Numbered from the stretch's first letter, positions 1 through 9,067 are shown. The stretch is DNA of 64,000 nucleotides from Pseudomonas syringae (GCF_023278085.1 NZ_CP066265.1:1952501-2016500); one strand, 5' to 3'. Notes: generated by a model from the letters alone, not told the origin. Translations and numbers: made by a program.

Positions 1-315
1 GTCGAGGTTTTCACTGAGGCGCTCGGCGGCCTCGCTCAGGCGCTGCACCGGGCGGGCCAGCGCTTTGGCGCCGTACCATGCGGCAATAATCAGCGTGACG
101 AACTGAAAGAACAGCACCACCAGTGGACCACCCGGTGGCGGCCTGTGCCGCTGCCCTCGGTCGTCCTGTGCATGCTGCGCGTCGGGGCGGTCATCGGGGG
201 GTGGGCGCATGCCGTACTGCGTGAACCAGATGAACGCCAGCAAGTGCGCGAGCATGATCGCCAGCAGAGCACCGCCGAACAGTCGGGCGAATAGCGTATC
301 GAGCCTGCGGATCAA
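1..315 (-). CDS. sensor histidine kinase, N-terminal part (runs off the left edge)
   Basis: Only the first 105 codons are in the window. Translation from a TTG that overlaps the response-regulator stop (TTGA) gives an N-terminal membrane helix (about residues 8-30), a short Pro/Asp/His-rich periplasmic loop, a second helix (about 65-82) and the beginning of a HAMP linker (ALARPVQRLSEAAERL). This is the layout of a membrane histidine kinase with a very small sensor loop. It is co-transcribed with and translationally coupled to the response regulator just upstream. The loop is rich in His, Asp and Gln, which could fit metal or polycation sensing, but that is a guess. The catalytic domains lie outside the window, so the signal and family cannot be named. 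Confidence 0.8.
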   Translation of the reverse strand, partial: MIRRLDTLFARLFGGALLAIMLAHLLAFIWFTQYGMRPPPDDRPDAQHAQDDRGQRHRPPPGGPLVVLFFQFVTLIIAAWYGAKALARPVQRLSEAAERLSENLD

Positions 316-1061
316 CCCAGCTCCCTGGCATCGAACAGATAGCCTTCGCCGCGCACGGTCTTGATCAATTGCGGATTCTTCGGGTCGTCACCCAGTTTCT
401 GACGCAAGCGCGAGACCAGCAAATCGATGCTGCGGTCAAAGGCTTCGATCGAGCGGCCTCGGGCAGCATCGAGCAGTTGCTCGCGGCTCAGCACCCGGTG
501 AGGTCTTTCGAGAAAAACGCGCAGCAGCCGGAACTCAGCGTTGGACAACGGCACAACCAGGCCATCGGCCGCTGTCAGTTGACGCAAGACACTGTTCAGG
601 CGCCAGGCATCGAAACGGATGGTGGAGCGCTGATCGCTGCGTTCATCACGTACCCGACGCAGAATGGTCTGGATGCGCGCGACCAGCTCGCGCGGCTCGA
701 ACGGTTTGGCCATGTAGTCATCAGCGCCCAGCTCCAGGCCGATGATGCGGTCAGTCGGCTCGCAACGCGCCGTCAGCATCAGGATCGGGATGTCGGATGT
801 GCTGCGCAGCCAGCGGCAAAGCGACAAACCGTCTTCGCCGGGCAGCATCAGGTCCAGCACCACCACGTCGAAGGTTTCTTCGCTCAGTGCCTGGCGCATC
901 TGCGCGCCGTCGGTCACACCGAGGGCATTGATGTTGAAGCGGGTCAGGTAATCACAGAGCAGTTCGCGAATGGCGACATCGTCATCGACGATCAACGCAC
1001 GAACGTTCCAGCGCTGCTCGGTCGACGTGGCATCCAGGGTGTTGTCGGGAAGTGCTTGCAT
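312..1061 (-). CDS. OmpR-family DNA-binding response regulator
   Basis: The 249-residue product has a receiver domain with the acidic pocket (DDD at about 26-28), the phospho-acceptor Asp at about 70 (VVLDLMLPG) and the conserved Lys in MAKPFEP. A C-terminal winged-helix domain follows (LSNAEFRLLRVF, then DRSIDLLVSRLRQKLG and GEGYLF). This is the OmpR/PhoB layout at normal length. The ATG at 1061 was chosen; in-frame ATGs at 1091 and 1127 would add 10 or 22 residues and none has a strong ribosome-binding site. The partner kinase follows with a 4-base overlap. The fimbrial operon ends 165 bases away on the same strand, so the regulator might control fimbriae, but nothing in the sequence proves that. 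Confidence 0.9.
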   Translation of the reverse strand: MQALPDNTLDATSTEQRWNVRALIVDDDVAIRELLCDYLTRFNINALGVTDGAQMRQALSEETFDVVVLDLMLPGEDGLSLCRWLRSTSDIPILMLTARCEPTDRIIGLELGADDYMAKPFEPRELVARIQTILRRVRDERSDQRSTIRFDAWRLNSVLRQLTAADGLVVPLSNAEFRLLRVFLERPHRVLSREQLLDAARGRSIEAFDRSIDLLVSRLRQKLGDDPKNPQLIKTVRGEGYLFDARELG

Positions 1062-1225
1062 AGTGCGTCTGTCGCCTGCTTGTGCCGCCATCGCTGGCCG
1101 CTGTTGAAGATCAACGCTGCTCCTCATGCTACTTCGCCGGGAGTTGCGGCGGAAGGGTGGCGTGAGCGAGTGTCGGGGGCATTTCAGCAATGTATCCAGG
1201 CTGATACAAAGAGCCGTAGAGAGGG

Positions 1226-2359
1226 TTACTTATACGTCATGGTGAAACTCAGCGCTCCTTTGGCCAGGCCAGGCCGGATCGCACTGTTGGCATGGGTCTG
1301 ATAGAAGCGGGCGTGAAAGTTCAGCACGGTGCTGCCCGGACTGATTACAGACAGCGGGACCTCGGTCTGCAGCTCCATTGGCGTGATGGCATCTGCTTTG
1401 AGGACCTGGATGCCCATGCCCTGGGCAGTAGAGTCGCTGGTCAGACTGAAAACACCGCTATGGGTCGGCCCTACCGGCATTGATCCCTGAACGCCATCGA
1501 GCTGGATGTGAGCAGTAGCGATGAAACCTGTGACAGGGTCGGGATCAGTTTCGCAGTTGCTCAAGGCAATACTGAAAGGTACCGCAGTGGTGGTAAAGCC
1601 GGGGCCGGTGAAGTCCGCGCTGTCCCATTCCCCGAGTTGCACAGGATCTGCGCTCACGGCGTCGGCACCAACGCTGCATTGAGCCTGGTAGAGGGTGCCT
1701 GTCAGGCCAAAACCCATGATCTTGCCCAGCGGGGTAACACTGCCGCTCCACAGTTCGCTGCCATCCAGTAATTGTGGGCCGGAGGGAATAGGCCCGATCT
1801 TTACCAGCGTGACTTCATTTCTCAACTGCACAATCCTCATAGGGCTTGGCATTCGCCGATGATCGTGAATGCCAAGGTAAGGCACTGTCGAGTCGCCATC
1901 CACAGGGATAAAACAGTTGTTGCATGGGCCACCGGAAGGCGGGGCCAAGGGAATGCCCAGCTTGGTCCGCACGCCGACCCCCGGGATATTGGTCTGCAAT
2001 ATCTTGCCGGTCACATCCTCCCCGTTTATCGGGCCTACCACGCCAGGAAACACGGGGGCTGTTGCAACTGCGCGGAACTCAAGCAGCGCGGTACCGTCAT
2101 TGCTGCATTGCACCTCCAGGTTGGCTGGATCCGATGTGATCGCTTTGATGTCGATGCTGCCGATCACCGAACCGATTTCTGCTTCCCTGGCTATATAAAG
2201 CGCGCCAATATCACGACGAAAGTCTTTCATTCCGGGGCTTGTGTGCCAATAGCATTCGTTGGGCAGATGGTGTTCGGATTCATCGGCCATTGCGATGCTG
2301 AAAGGACTGGCGCCCAAGGCCATGAGGCTGCAGGCCAGATAGTAAGAAGCGGTGTTCAT
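1226..2359 (-). CDS. two-domain fimbrial tip adhesin
   Basis: Last gene of a chaperone-usher operon. The 377-residue product starts with a signal peptide ending near ALGASPFSIAMA. It has an N-terminal region of about 190 residues with cysteines (NECYWH, CNNCF), then a C-terminal pilin-like domain (CSVGADAVSADPVQLGEW) that ends in the usual beta-strand (GALSFTMTYK) for donor-strand exchange. Size and two-domain plan are those of tip adhesins rather than major subunits, so it probably carries receptor binding. The ATG at 2359 follows AGGAAAACGCTC. An in-frame ATG at 2410 overlaps the usher stop (ATGA) and would give 394 residues by coupled translation; this is a real alternative. The ligand cannot be predicted. 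Confidence 0.82.
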   Translation of the reverse strand: MNTASYYLACSLMALGASPFSIAMADESEHHLPNECYWHTSPGMKDFRRDIGALYIAREAEIGSVIGSIDIKAITSDPANLEVQCSNDGTALLEFRAVATAPVFPGVVGPINGEDVTGKILQTNIPGVGVRTKLGIPLAPPSGGPCNNCFIPVDGDSTVPYLGIHDHRRMPSPMRIVQLRNEVTLVKIGPIPSGPQLLDGSELWSGSVTPLGKIMGFGLTGTLYQAQCSVGADAVSADPVQLGEWDSADFTGPGFTTTAVPFSIALSNCETDPDPVTGFIATAHIQLDGVQGSMPVGPTHSGVFSLTSDSTAQGMGIQVLKADAITPMELQTEVPLSVISPGSTVLNFHARFYQTHANSAIRPGLAKGALSFTMTYK

Positions 2360-2406
2360 GAGCGTTTTCCTGATGGGACGACAGCGTGACTGCACCTTCA
2401 CTGCTT

Positions 2407-4920
2407 TCATGGCGTACACGTCAGTTCCTGTACTCGATAACCTTTGGCCAAAGGCATGCTGGCAGGGTCGATGTGCAGGCGGCATTGGGGGGCTGACTGA
2501 TTGCCCCATTGCACATTGAGGTTTTGCGGTTGCATACCGGTGGACAGCAGAATCTGCCCGCCCTGACCTGCGATGCCCATGAGATTTCCCAGTTCATCGC
2601 TGACCTGCGCACCGAACGGCAATGGCTGGCCATCGCTGGCCCGTGCGTTGATGACCAGTCGAGTGACCTCACGCGCAGCAAAGGTGGTTTTGATGACCGC
2701 GCCGCGGGCTGGCACTACCTGAGTGCTGCCGTTGTCGATTTCCACTTCGGGGCCAAGTTGATCGGTCTGCAGGGCGATCTGGTTGTAACGATAAGGGCGC
2801 AGGTACGGGACAAGCGCGTAGCCCCGGTCGTCTGTCCTGACCCCTATCGCATTGACGACGCCGACGTTCGGCGTATCCGGAACCTGAACCAGTGCGATGG
2901 TATCGCCCAGGCTGGGGCCCGGTTCAACGCCATCGGCGTGCAGCAACACGGTACCGTTGGCGTTGACCGACATGCTGCGGTAATGGCTGCCCTGGGTCAT
3001 GCCCGCGCCGATGCTGCCGAACGGGGCCTGATAGCTCGCGGCGATACCTGCGCTCTGTCGGTTGCCATCGTCGTTACTCAGGCTGGTGCGATAACTGAGG
3101 CGATTATCGTCCAGGCTTCCGCTGAGGCTGGCGCGTTGGCTATGGCGATCGCCGCTTTTCTGCACGTCGAAGGTCGCATTGCTTGAGCGCCCGATGCCCA
3201 GCGGCATCGACACGCCAAGCCCCACTTGCATGTCATCGCCACTGTCAAGCGCATCGCTTAGCGACTGCGATGCGTAGAAATTGTAGGTAACGCCTGCATA
3301 CCGGGTGTTGGCGTTGAACTGGAACTGGCTCTGCTCATGGTTGATGCCCCAGTAATCCTGCCGGGACAGCGTCAGGCTGACGCTGCTGCGGTCCCCGAGT
3401 GTTTGATGCAGGGATGCTTCAAGGCGACTGCGGCGGCCACCTTTGAACATCGTGTCGTCGCTGCGCTGGCGCAGTGTTTCGTTAAAGTCCCGATACCCTT
3501 GGGTGGAGTAGCGATAACCGGCGAAGCGCAGGTGGGTCCGGGTCGGGAATGCCTTTCCGTACCTGAACGCATAACTCATGCCTTGCACGCTTGGCTGGTC
3601 AGGCTTGTCGATTTGCGCATCCGAATGCGTCACGTCAAACGCCAGTGCACCCAGCCCCCCCATGTCTCTGGATACCCCCAGGGCTGTGGCGCGGTAAATG
3701 TCGCTGGTTATCAGGCCACCGTAGAGCGTCGAGTTCCAGCCGGTGCCCACCGCCAGCGTGCCTTGCCATAACCAGGGTTGTTCGGTTGCGTTGATGCCGT
3801 TATGGCGACCCATTGCTGCGCTGTATTGCCAGGTGCCTTCACGCAACAGGTTGCCGAGGGTGGAGTAGGGCTGGGTAAAGCGCCGGATCTGGCCATCGGC
3901 TTCGGTCAGCACCACTTCAAGTTCGCCACTGCCAGCGGTAGTCAGGTCATCGATTTCGTAAGGGCCTGCGCTGACGTAGGTTGAATAGATCGGGAAGCCG
4001 TTCTGCAGTACTTCCAGCCTGGCTCTGCTTTGCGCCACTCCGCGAATGACCGGCGCGTAGCCTTGCCGCGCATCGGGGAGCATTTCCTCGTCGGTGTTGA
4101 TCAGCGCGCCCTTGATCGGCAGGCTCGGGAAAACATCGCCGCCCGTGTGTGTTTCGCCAACCGTCAGGTTGGCGTGAGTACCGGGAACATCGCGTTGAGC
4201 ATAGGCGTAGGCCCTTGTCCATTCACGCCTCCCTTCTTCATCATGGCGCACGCTTTGATTGCTGCGCAGCCGCCATTTGCCGAGGTTGATGCCGCTATTG
4301 AGGTACAGGTCTGCGCTGTTGCGTCGGCCCGTTTCAGCGCCGGAAGTCTGCTGCGCCGAGGCCTGATAGCTGAAAAATGCTGCATTGATGCCGTAATCCC
4401 AGAGTGCCGGGTCGACCTGGCCGGACGTGTCGCGGCGCATGGCGATCTGCGGGATGGAAATCGACAATTGCAGCCTGCCGCCATCGAAATCGATCTTCGA
4501 TCCCGGAACCAGTCTGAACAGGTCGATACACGAGGCGTCCAGCAGTCCCGGATCGGCGATGCCTTCAACGCGTAAGCCCATCTGCTCAAGCATTGCTCTG
4601 GAAAGGCAGGGCAGCAGCCGCTCGCCTTGCGGGTCGAGTTCGAAGCGCAGTTCCTGCTGGCCGAAGTAACGGCTGTTGATCTGGATTTCTACCCAGTGGT
4701 TGCCGGGTGCAAGGTCCTGCACATTGGCCAGCGTATCAAGTGCCTGGACTGCTGCATCGCTTGAATAACCCGGACCCTGGCGCAGGAAACCGGACTGGAA
4801 CGAGAGGGCGGCCAGCGCCGGACCGGGGTCCAGCATAAGCGCGCCGCTGCCATACACCAGCAGCGAGCGCATGAAACGCAGGCGCACGGGTATGAACCCG
4901 GGTTCAGGTAATAGGGGCAT
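2407..4920 (-). CDS. outer-membrane fimbrial usher (FimD/PapC family)
   Basis: The 837-residue product matches the usher family in length (usually 800-880). After an N-terminal signal region (cleavage near GPALA) comes the chaperone-binding N-domain (LSFQSGFLRQGPGYSSDAA), a 24-strand barrel region with plug (for example GYAPVIRGVAQSRARLEV and QNGFPIYSTYVSAGPYEI) and C-terminal domains (PFGAQVSDELGN). It forms the secretion and assembly pore for subunits delivered by the periplasmic chaperone. The ATG at 4920 has AGGA eight bases upstream; a TTG two codons earlier is less likely. It lies 31 bases downstream of the chaperone gene and its stop overlaps a possible start of the adhesin gene, consistent with one operon. 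No frameshift is visible. Confidence 0.95.
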   Translation of the reverse strand: MPLLPEPGFIPVRLRFMRSLLVYGSGALMLDPGPALAALSFQSGFLRQGPGYSSDAAVQALDTLANVQDLAPGNHWVEIQINSRYFGQQELRFELDPQGERLLPCLSRAMLEQMGLRVEGIADPGLLDASCIDLFRLVPGSKIDFDGGRLQLSISIPQIAMRRDTSGQVDPALWDYGINAAFFSYQASAQQTSGAETGRRNSADLYLNSGINLGKWRLRSNQSVRHDEEGRREWTRAYAYAQRDVPGTHANLTVGETHTGGDVFPSLPIKGALINTDEEMLPDARQGYAPVIRGVAQSRARLEVLQNGFPIYSTYVSAGPYEIDDLTTAGSGELEVVLTEADGQIRRFTQPYSTLGNLLREGTWQYSAAMGRHNGINATEQPWLWQGTLAVGTGWNSTLYGGLITSDIYRATALGVSRDMGGLGALAFDVTHSDAQIDKPDQPSVQGMSYAFRYGKAFPTRTHLRFAGYRYSTQGYRDFNETLRQRSDDTMFKGGRRSRLEASLHQTLGDRSSVSLTLSRQDYWGINHEQSQFQFNANTRYAGVTYNFYASQSLSDALDSGDDMQVGLGVSMPLGIGRSSNATFDVQKSGDRHSQRASLSGSLDDNRLSYRTSLSNDDGNRQSAGIAASYQAPFGSIGAGMTQGSHYRSMSVNANGTVLLHADGVEPGPSLGDTIALVQVPDTPNVGVVNAIGVRTDDRGYALVPYLRPYRYNQIALQTDQLGPEVEIDNGSTQVVPARGAVIKTTFAAREVTRLVINARASDGQPLPFGAQVSDELGNLMGIAGQGGQILLSTGMQPQNLNVQWGNQSAPQCRLHIDPASMPLAKGYRVQELTCTP

Positions 4921-4951
4921 GTTCAATGTCCTGGGATGAATCGACGCTGTC

Positions 4952-5707
4952 TTACGGGATCAGCCGGGCCGGTAGGGTCAAGGGCGTGCTGTAGCCGCCG
5001 TAGTCGTTGATCGCGGAAAACACCACTTGCATGCCTGGCGATGCTGGCAGCTCGTCGAGTTCATAGGTATGAGAGGTCATCGGGCCAAGCATCTCGGCCT
5101 GGCTGATCTTTTCTGTCTTGCCACCAGCGGTGACTTCCAGGCGAATGAAGGAGACGTGGAAGGGGGTCGGGTTGGTTGCGGTCAGTTGCGTTTTGCCTGA
5201 AGTTCGCCCGATCGACCACTGCAGATCCTTCAGGCGCTCAGTGGGATTTTCGGTTAACCCGGCAGGGCGATAAAACAGTTTGAGACGAGTGCGCAGGGCG
5301 ATATTCAGCACGTTGCTTTGAGTGCTGTCGGCCTGAGGTATCTCCTGAACATTGAAATAGAACAGTGATTCGCGGTCAGCAGGCAGATCATTGGGCAAGC
5401 CGTTGATTTGCACCTGTTGCTCCTTGCCGGGATTGAGGCGGAACAGGGTCGGTGATGGCGCGAACGGTACCAGGGTGGTGGCGTCGTCGGCCGACGTGTT
5501 GACCCAGGTCTGAACCGCGAACGGCCTGTCGCTTGGGTTTGAAATGATCACCGAGGTGCTGCGTTTGTCGCTGGCAAACACCACACGAGTCGCGTTGACG
5601 GTCAAGGCCGCCTGAGCCGCGGGCATGCAGGCGATCAGCATGAACAACGTCATGCAGATGCCGCGTGCAGGCATGGCAGGGGCTAGCTTGCAGATAGTGC
5701 CGAACAT
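4952..5707 (-). CDS. periplasmic fimbrial chaperone (PapD/FimC family)
   Basis: The 251-residue product has a signal peptide (MTLFMLIACMPAAQA) and two Ig-like lobes. Family hallmarks are visible: LTVNATRVVFASDKRSTSV in the first strand, the alternating hydrophobic G1 strand (NVLNIALRTRLKLFYRP), and the interdomain basic residues used to bind the subunit C-terminus. It caps pilin subunits in the periplasm and hands them to the usher encoded next. The start at 5707 follows AAGGTGAATTCTC. The gene is separated from the major subunit gene by 107 bases containing a strong stem-loop at 5721-5754, which suggests the pilin message is more stable or more abundant than the rest of the transcript. Confidence 0.94.
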   Translation of the reverse strand: MFGTICKLAPAMPARGICMTLFMLIACMPAAQAALTVNATRVVFASDKRSTSVIISNPSDRPFAVQTWVNTSADDATTLVPFAPSPTLFRLNPGKEQQVQINGLPNDLPADRESLFYFNVQEIPQADSTQSNVLNIALRTRLKLFYRPAGLTENPTERLKDLQWSIGRTSGKTQLTATNPTPFHVSFIRLEVTAGGKTEKISQAEMLGPMTSHTYELDELPASPGMQVVFSAINDYGGYSTPLTLPARLIP

Positions 5708-5720
5708 GAGAATTCACCTT

Positions 5721-5754
5721 ATGCATCCAGACCCCATGAGGGGCCTGGATGCAT
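5721..5754 (-). other. strong intercistronic stem-loop between pilin and chaperone genes
   Basis: A perfect 10-bp stem (ATGCATCCAG at 5721-5730 with CTGGATGCAT at 5745-5754) is extended, after one A/C mismatch, by CCCC-ATGA-GGGG. It sits downstream of the pilin stop and directly before the chaperone ribosome-binding site. No T-tract follows on the minus strand, so it is not a classical terminator. It is more likely an mRNA-stabilising or processing element that sets the ratio of major subunit to chaperone and usher. Confidence 0.7.
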
Positions 5755-5814
5755 TGACGATGCTTTTGGTGGTGACGCGCGTGGCGCCACTACACGGCAA
5801 GCGGAAGGGGCGTA

Positions 5815-6366
5815 TCAGTTAACGGCAACGACAAACTGTACGTCTGCCGAAGCAGTACCGGCCGTGACAGTGGTTGCGGTCGAGCGGTAGTAGGCGTTGA
5901 AAACCATGTCGTTAACGCTATTTGTGATCAGCGGGTACTTCGCAGACGGTGCGCCAGGCGGAACGAGAGTGCCGGTATGGTCCTTGATCACGATGGCAAC
6001 GCCTTTAGCGCCATCGTTGCCCGGTGTGATCCCGAAGTATTTGCCGGAGCTGTCGCCAACACCGTTGAAGGTGACTCTTGCAACGTCGTGGGTGCCGGTC
6101 AGGTTGCAGTTACCCTTGTCATTCAAACGCAACACGAAGGTCTTGCCGCTGTATTCCTGGCCGATTCCGGTAAAGCGGGAGGCGTCGACGCTGCCCATTT
6201 TCACTTGATTGCCAATTGCGCCATCGCCAGGGTTGACGACTTCGATGGGGCACGTGCTGCTGGTGATCTTGCCTTCAAAGTTGATAGTGCCGGTATTTGC
6301 AAACGCCGAGGGGCCTGCCAGCGCAGCAGCCAGGGCAAGGCCCAGTGCAGAGAACGTTATTTTCAC
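5815..6366 (-). CDS. major fimbrial subunit (type 1-like pilin)
   Basis: The 183-residue product has a signal peptide (cleavage near GPSAFA) and the typical pilin pattern: NTGTINFEGKITSSTCPI with the first cysteine, a second cysteine in KGNCNLTG, and the terminal beta-strand ending ADVQFVVAVN. It is first in the operon, as expected for the most abundant subunit. The start is GTG at 6366 with AGG eight bases upstream; no ATG lies at a sensible position. A long AT-rich leader with dyads (6391-6411 and others) lies upstream. The chaperone, usher and adhesin follow on the same strand. Confidence 0.92.
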   Translation of the reverse strand: MKITFSALGLALAAALAGPSAFANTGTINFEGKITSSTCPIEVVNPGDGAIGNQVKMGSVDASRFTGIGQEYSGKTFVLRLNDKGNCNLTGTHDVARVTFNGVGDSSGKYFGITPGNDGAKGVAIVIKDHTGTLVPPGAPSAKYPLITNSVNDMVFNAYYRSTATTVTAGTASADVQFVVAVN

Positions 6367-6761
6367 GATAGATACCTGAGAGTGTTTTAAGTTACATTAT
6401 TTGTATGTAACTATTTATATAGTTTAATTGCTTTGTTTGGGTTAACTGTCATGACGAATCAAGAGTTTAGAGGGTGATCGTCAAAAGGGTATAGGGGTGC
6501 AGGGTAAATATGGGTGACGGACTTTGTAGGAGTTTTCACTTGTGGGGGGTTCATGTAAATAAATGGGTTTGAGGAGTTGCAACTCTTTGGAAGTTGTATG
6601 TAAATATTTATTGCATGAGCTGTTTTTTTGTCTCGCACCGAAGTAGTTGTTCTCCAGTTTCTGTGTGCTGCATCCTGCGAAGCCGGCATAGAAGCACCCT
6701 GCATGGCATTATCGCCAGTCCCGACTTGTGTCGTCGCGGTGGTGCACCTGCCTCCAACACT
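6367..6761 (-). promoter_or_regulatory. AT-rich fimbrial promoter region with dyads and repeated ATGTAA motifs
   Basis: This 395-base gene-free stretch is clearly richer in A and T than its surroundings. It contains the inverted repeat GTTACAT-N7-ATGTAAC (6391-6411), which sits just downstream of a TATATAAAT block that could be the -10 element of the pilin promoter. ATGTAA recurs near 6553 and 6599, and a perfect 12-bp palindrome GAGTTGCAACTC lies at 6574-6585. The arrangement suggests control by repressor or activator binding and perhaps silencing by an H-NS-like protein such as MvaT. The exact transcription start is not visible. Confidence 0.5.
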
Positions 6762-7025
6762 TCACCGCACCGAAATAACCCCCTGCCTGATTGCCATCAC
6801 CAGCGCCGCACTCAACGAATGCACATCGAACTTGCGGCGGATATTGCTGGTGTGAAAGTGCACGGTCGCTTCCGAACACTTCTGTATACGTGCTATTTCC
6901 CACGCGGTTTTACCCATCGCCGCCCACTCCAGAATCTGTCGTTCCTTGACAGTCAACTGGACAAGAGCGGGCGCGACCGAGCCGAGCGGCGTGGCGCCGC
7001 ACTGTTCTCCCTTGTTGCGAGGCAT
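6762..7025 (-). CDS. stand-alone LuxR-type HTH transcriptional regulator
   Basis: The 87-residue protein is almost entirely a LuxR/FixJ C-terminal DNA-binding domain: LTVKERQILEWAAMGKTAWEIA, then the recognition helix region CSEATVHFHTSNIRRKFDV and the closing helix HSLSAALVMAIRQG. There is no autoinducer or receiver domain, and no room for one, because the ATG at 7025 has a good site (GGAAGGACTTCACC). This resembles the HTH-only or solo regulators of the LuxR family. It lies directly upstream of the fimbrial promoter region on the same strand and divergent from kdpF, so fimbriae are the likelier target. Its dyad in the pilin leader has not been shown to be its site. Confidence 0.85.
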   Translation of the reverse strand: MPRNKGEQCGATPLGSVAPALVQLTVKERQILEWAAMGKTAWEIARIQKCSEATVHFHTSNIRRKFDVHSLSAALVMAIRQGVISVR

Positions 7026-7133
7026 GGTGAAGTCCTTCCCTGAAGATCGCCGCCCTACGATACCCGCGAGCGCCTGCGTGCGAACCTGATAGAAATGACA
7101 GCGCGGGCAGCTACACCTGCGCCGCGTCTGGCC

Positions 7134-7193
7134 TTTAGCGCTTTTTTACAGCTTCTTTACGGCCCGCCACGACTCTCGGTCTCGCGCCTTTAC
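7134..7193 (+). promoter_or_regulatory. probable KdpE operator upstream of kdpFABC
   Basis: TTTAG at 7134, TTTAC at 7145 and TTTAC at 7156 are spaced exactly 11 bases apart, and a further TTTAC at 7189 falls on the same 11-base phase. OmpR-family regulators bind direct repeats with one-helical-turn spacing, and the E. coli KdpE site is also a T-rich TTTAC-type sequence. The location, 70-130 bases before kdpF, fits activation of the kdp operon under potassium limitation. Confidence 0.55.
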
Positions 7194-7264
7194 ACCCATG
7201 CTCTCGACAATGCTCCTCATGCGGCCTGCGCCATATCGGTGTTTGCCTGATGGGGGAATTTTCA

Positions 7265-7360
7265 ATGAGCGTTATGGATGGTATCTCTCTGTTGATGGGA
7301 GTCGGGCTGTTCATCTATCTGCTGGTGGCGCTGCTGCGCGCCGACCAGAGTCAGGAGTGA
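7265..7360 (+). CDS. kdpF: KdpF, small membrane subunit of the potassium-transporting ATPase
   Basis: A 31-residue peptide with a single membrane helix (LLMGVGLFIYLLVALLRA) directly before kdpA. Length, hydrophobic profile, the short basic and acidic tail (RADQSQE) and position identify it as KdpF, which stabilises the KdpABC complex. GGGGGAATTTTCA precedes the ATG. Its stop is two bases from the kdpA start. Confidence 0.92.
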   Translation: MSVMDGISLLMGVGLFIYLLVALLRADQSQE

Positions 7361-7362
7361 TC

Positions 7363-9057
7363 ATGCACAGTTACGATTATCTGTTGATCCTTGCCTTTCT
7401 GGTCCTGCTGCTGGCGCCCGCGCCGTGGCTGGGGCGTTTCTATTACCGGGTCATGGAAGGCGAGCGCACCTGGCTGAGCCCGGTGCTGGGGCCGGTCGAG
7501 CGGGCCTGCTACCGGATATCCGGCGTCGACCCGAAAACCGAGCAGTCCTGGAAGCAATACGCCTGGGCCTTGCTGGCGTTCAACCTGGCAGGGTTCGTCG
7601 TGCTGTTCGCGATCCTGATGCTGCAAGGCGTGCTGCCCCTCAATCCGCAGCAATTGCCGGGCATGGAGTGGTCGCTGGCTTTCAACACCACCATGAGTTT
7701 TGTCGCCAACACTAACTGGCAGGCCTACAGTGGCGAAGCCTCGCTCAGTTACCTGAGCCAGATGGTCGGCCTGACCGTGCAGAACTTTGTCAGCGCCGCC
7801 ACCGGTCTCGCTGTGCTGGTTGCGCTTTGTCGCGGTATCAGCCGTCGTTCTTCGCACAGCCTGGGTAACTTCTGGGCCGACATGACCCGTGCCACGCTCT
7901 ACGGCCTGTTGCCGATCAGTATCGTGCTGGCGGTGTTTCTGGTCTGGCAGGGTGTGCCGCAGAACTTCGCCCATTACATCGATGCACTGACCCTGCAAGG
8001 CGCTGACCAGAGCCTGCCCATGGGCCCTGCGGCCAGTCAGATCTCCATCAAGCAACTGGGCACCAACGGTGGCGGCTTCTTCGGCGTCAACTCGGCGCAT
8101 CCGTTCGAGAACCCTACCGCCTGGAGCAACCTGTTCGAACTGGTATCGATCCTGCTGATCCCGGCCGCGCTGGTGTTCACCTTTGGCCATTACGTCAAGG
8201 ACATGCGCCAGAGTCGCGCAATCCTCGGCTGCATGCTGGCGCTGCTGTTGATCGGCGGCGCGGTGTCGCTGTGGGCCGAGTACCAGCCCAACCCGATGCT
8301 GAATATCGCAGGCGTTGAACAGACCGCACCGCTGGAAGGCAAGGAAACCCGCTTCGGCACCACCGGCACGGTGCTGTGGTCGGTCGCTACCACCGCGGCT
8401 TCCAACGGCTCGGTCAATGGCATGCACGACAGCCTCAACCCGCTGACCGGCATGGTTGCGCTGGTCAACATGATGGTCGGCGAAGTGATCTTCGGCGGCG
8501 TCGGTGTCGGCCTCAACGGCATGTTGCTCAACGTATTGATCGCGGTGTTCCTTGCGGGCCTGATGATTGGCCGTACTCCGGAATACCTGGGCAAGAAGCT
8601 GCAGGCGCAGGAAGTCCGGCTGCTGGTCGCGACCCTGCTGGTGATGCCGGTCGGCGTGCTGGTGCTGGGCGCAATTGCCGCCAGCCTGCCCGGTCCGGCC
8701 GGTGCCGTCAGCAACCCTGGCCCGCATGGTTTCAGCCAGTTGCTGTACGCCTACACCTCGGCGACGGCCAACAACGGCTCGGCGTTCGGCGGTTTCAGTG
8801 CCAACACCGTGTTCCACAACCTGATGCTCAGCCTCGCGATCTTCATCGGCCGCTTCGGCTACATCCTGCCGGTGCTGGCCCTGGCCGGTAGCCTGGCCAT
8901 GAAGAAGGCCGCGCCGCAGGGCCAGAACAGCTTCCCGACTCACGGCCTGCTGTTCGTCACCCTGCTGACCGTCACGATTCTGCTGGTGGGTGGCTTGACC
9001 TTCCTGCCGACCCTGGCACTGGGGCCGATTGCCGAACACCTGAGCCTGGGTTTCTGA
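7363..9057 (+). CDS. kdpA: KdpA, potassium-binding and translocating subunit
   Basis: The 564-residue membrane protein matches KdpA in length. It shows about ten hydrophobic helices and the potassium-selectivity loops related to K+ channels, for example [10 protein letters not shown] (about residue 115), [20 protein letters not shown] (about 232-251), GTTGTVLWS and [14 protein letters not shown]. It conducts potassium through the inner membrane, coupled to ATP hydrolysis by KdpB. The ATG at 7363 lies two bases after the kdpF stop with GGAG upstream, and kdpB follows after 10 bases, so the genes form one operon. Confidence 0.98.
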   Translation: MHSYDYLLILAFLVLLLAPAPWLGRFYYRVMEGERTWLSPVLGPVERACYRISGVDPKTEQSWKQYAWALLAFNLAGFVVLFAILMLQGVLPLNPQQLPGMEWSLAFNTTMSFVANTNWQAYSGEASLSYLSQMVGLTVQNFVSAATGLAVLVALCRGISRRSSHSLGNFWADMTRATLYGLLPISIVLAVFLVWQGVPQNFAHYIDALTLQGADQSLPMGPAASQISIKQLGTNGGGFFGVNSAHPFENPTAWSNLFELVSILLIPAALVFTFGHYVKDMRQSRAILGCMLALLLIGGAVSLWAEYQPNPMLNIAGVEQTAPLEGKETRFGTTGTVLWSVATTAASNGSVNGMHDSLNPLTGMVALVNMMVGEVIFGGVGVGLNGMLLNVLIAVFLAGLMIGRTPEYLGKKLQAQEVRLLVATLLVMPVGVLVLGAIAASLPGPAGAVSNPGPHGFSQLLYAYTSATANNGSAFGGFSANTVFHNLMLSLAIFIGRFGYILPVLALAGSLAMKKAAPQGQNSFPTHGLLFVTLLTVTILLVGGLTFLPTLALGPIAEHLSLGF

Positions 9058-9067
9058 GGAACCGATC

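Noticed and set aside
369..1301. A 310-codon open frame antisense to the response regulator
   Set aside because: Composition of a shadow frame; the opposite strand encodes a complete OmpR-type regulator.
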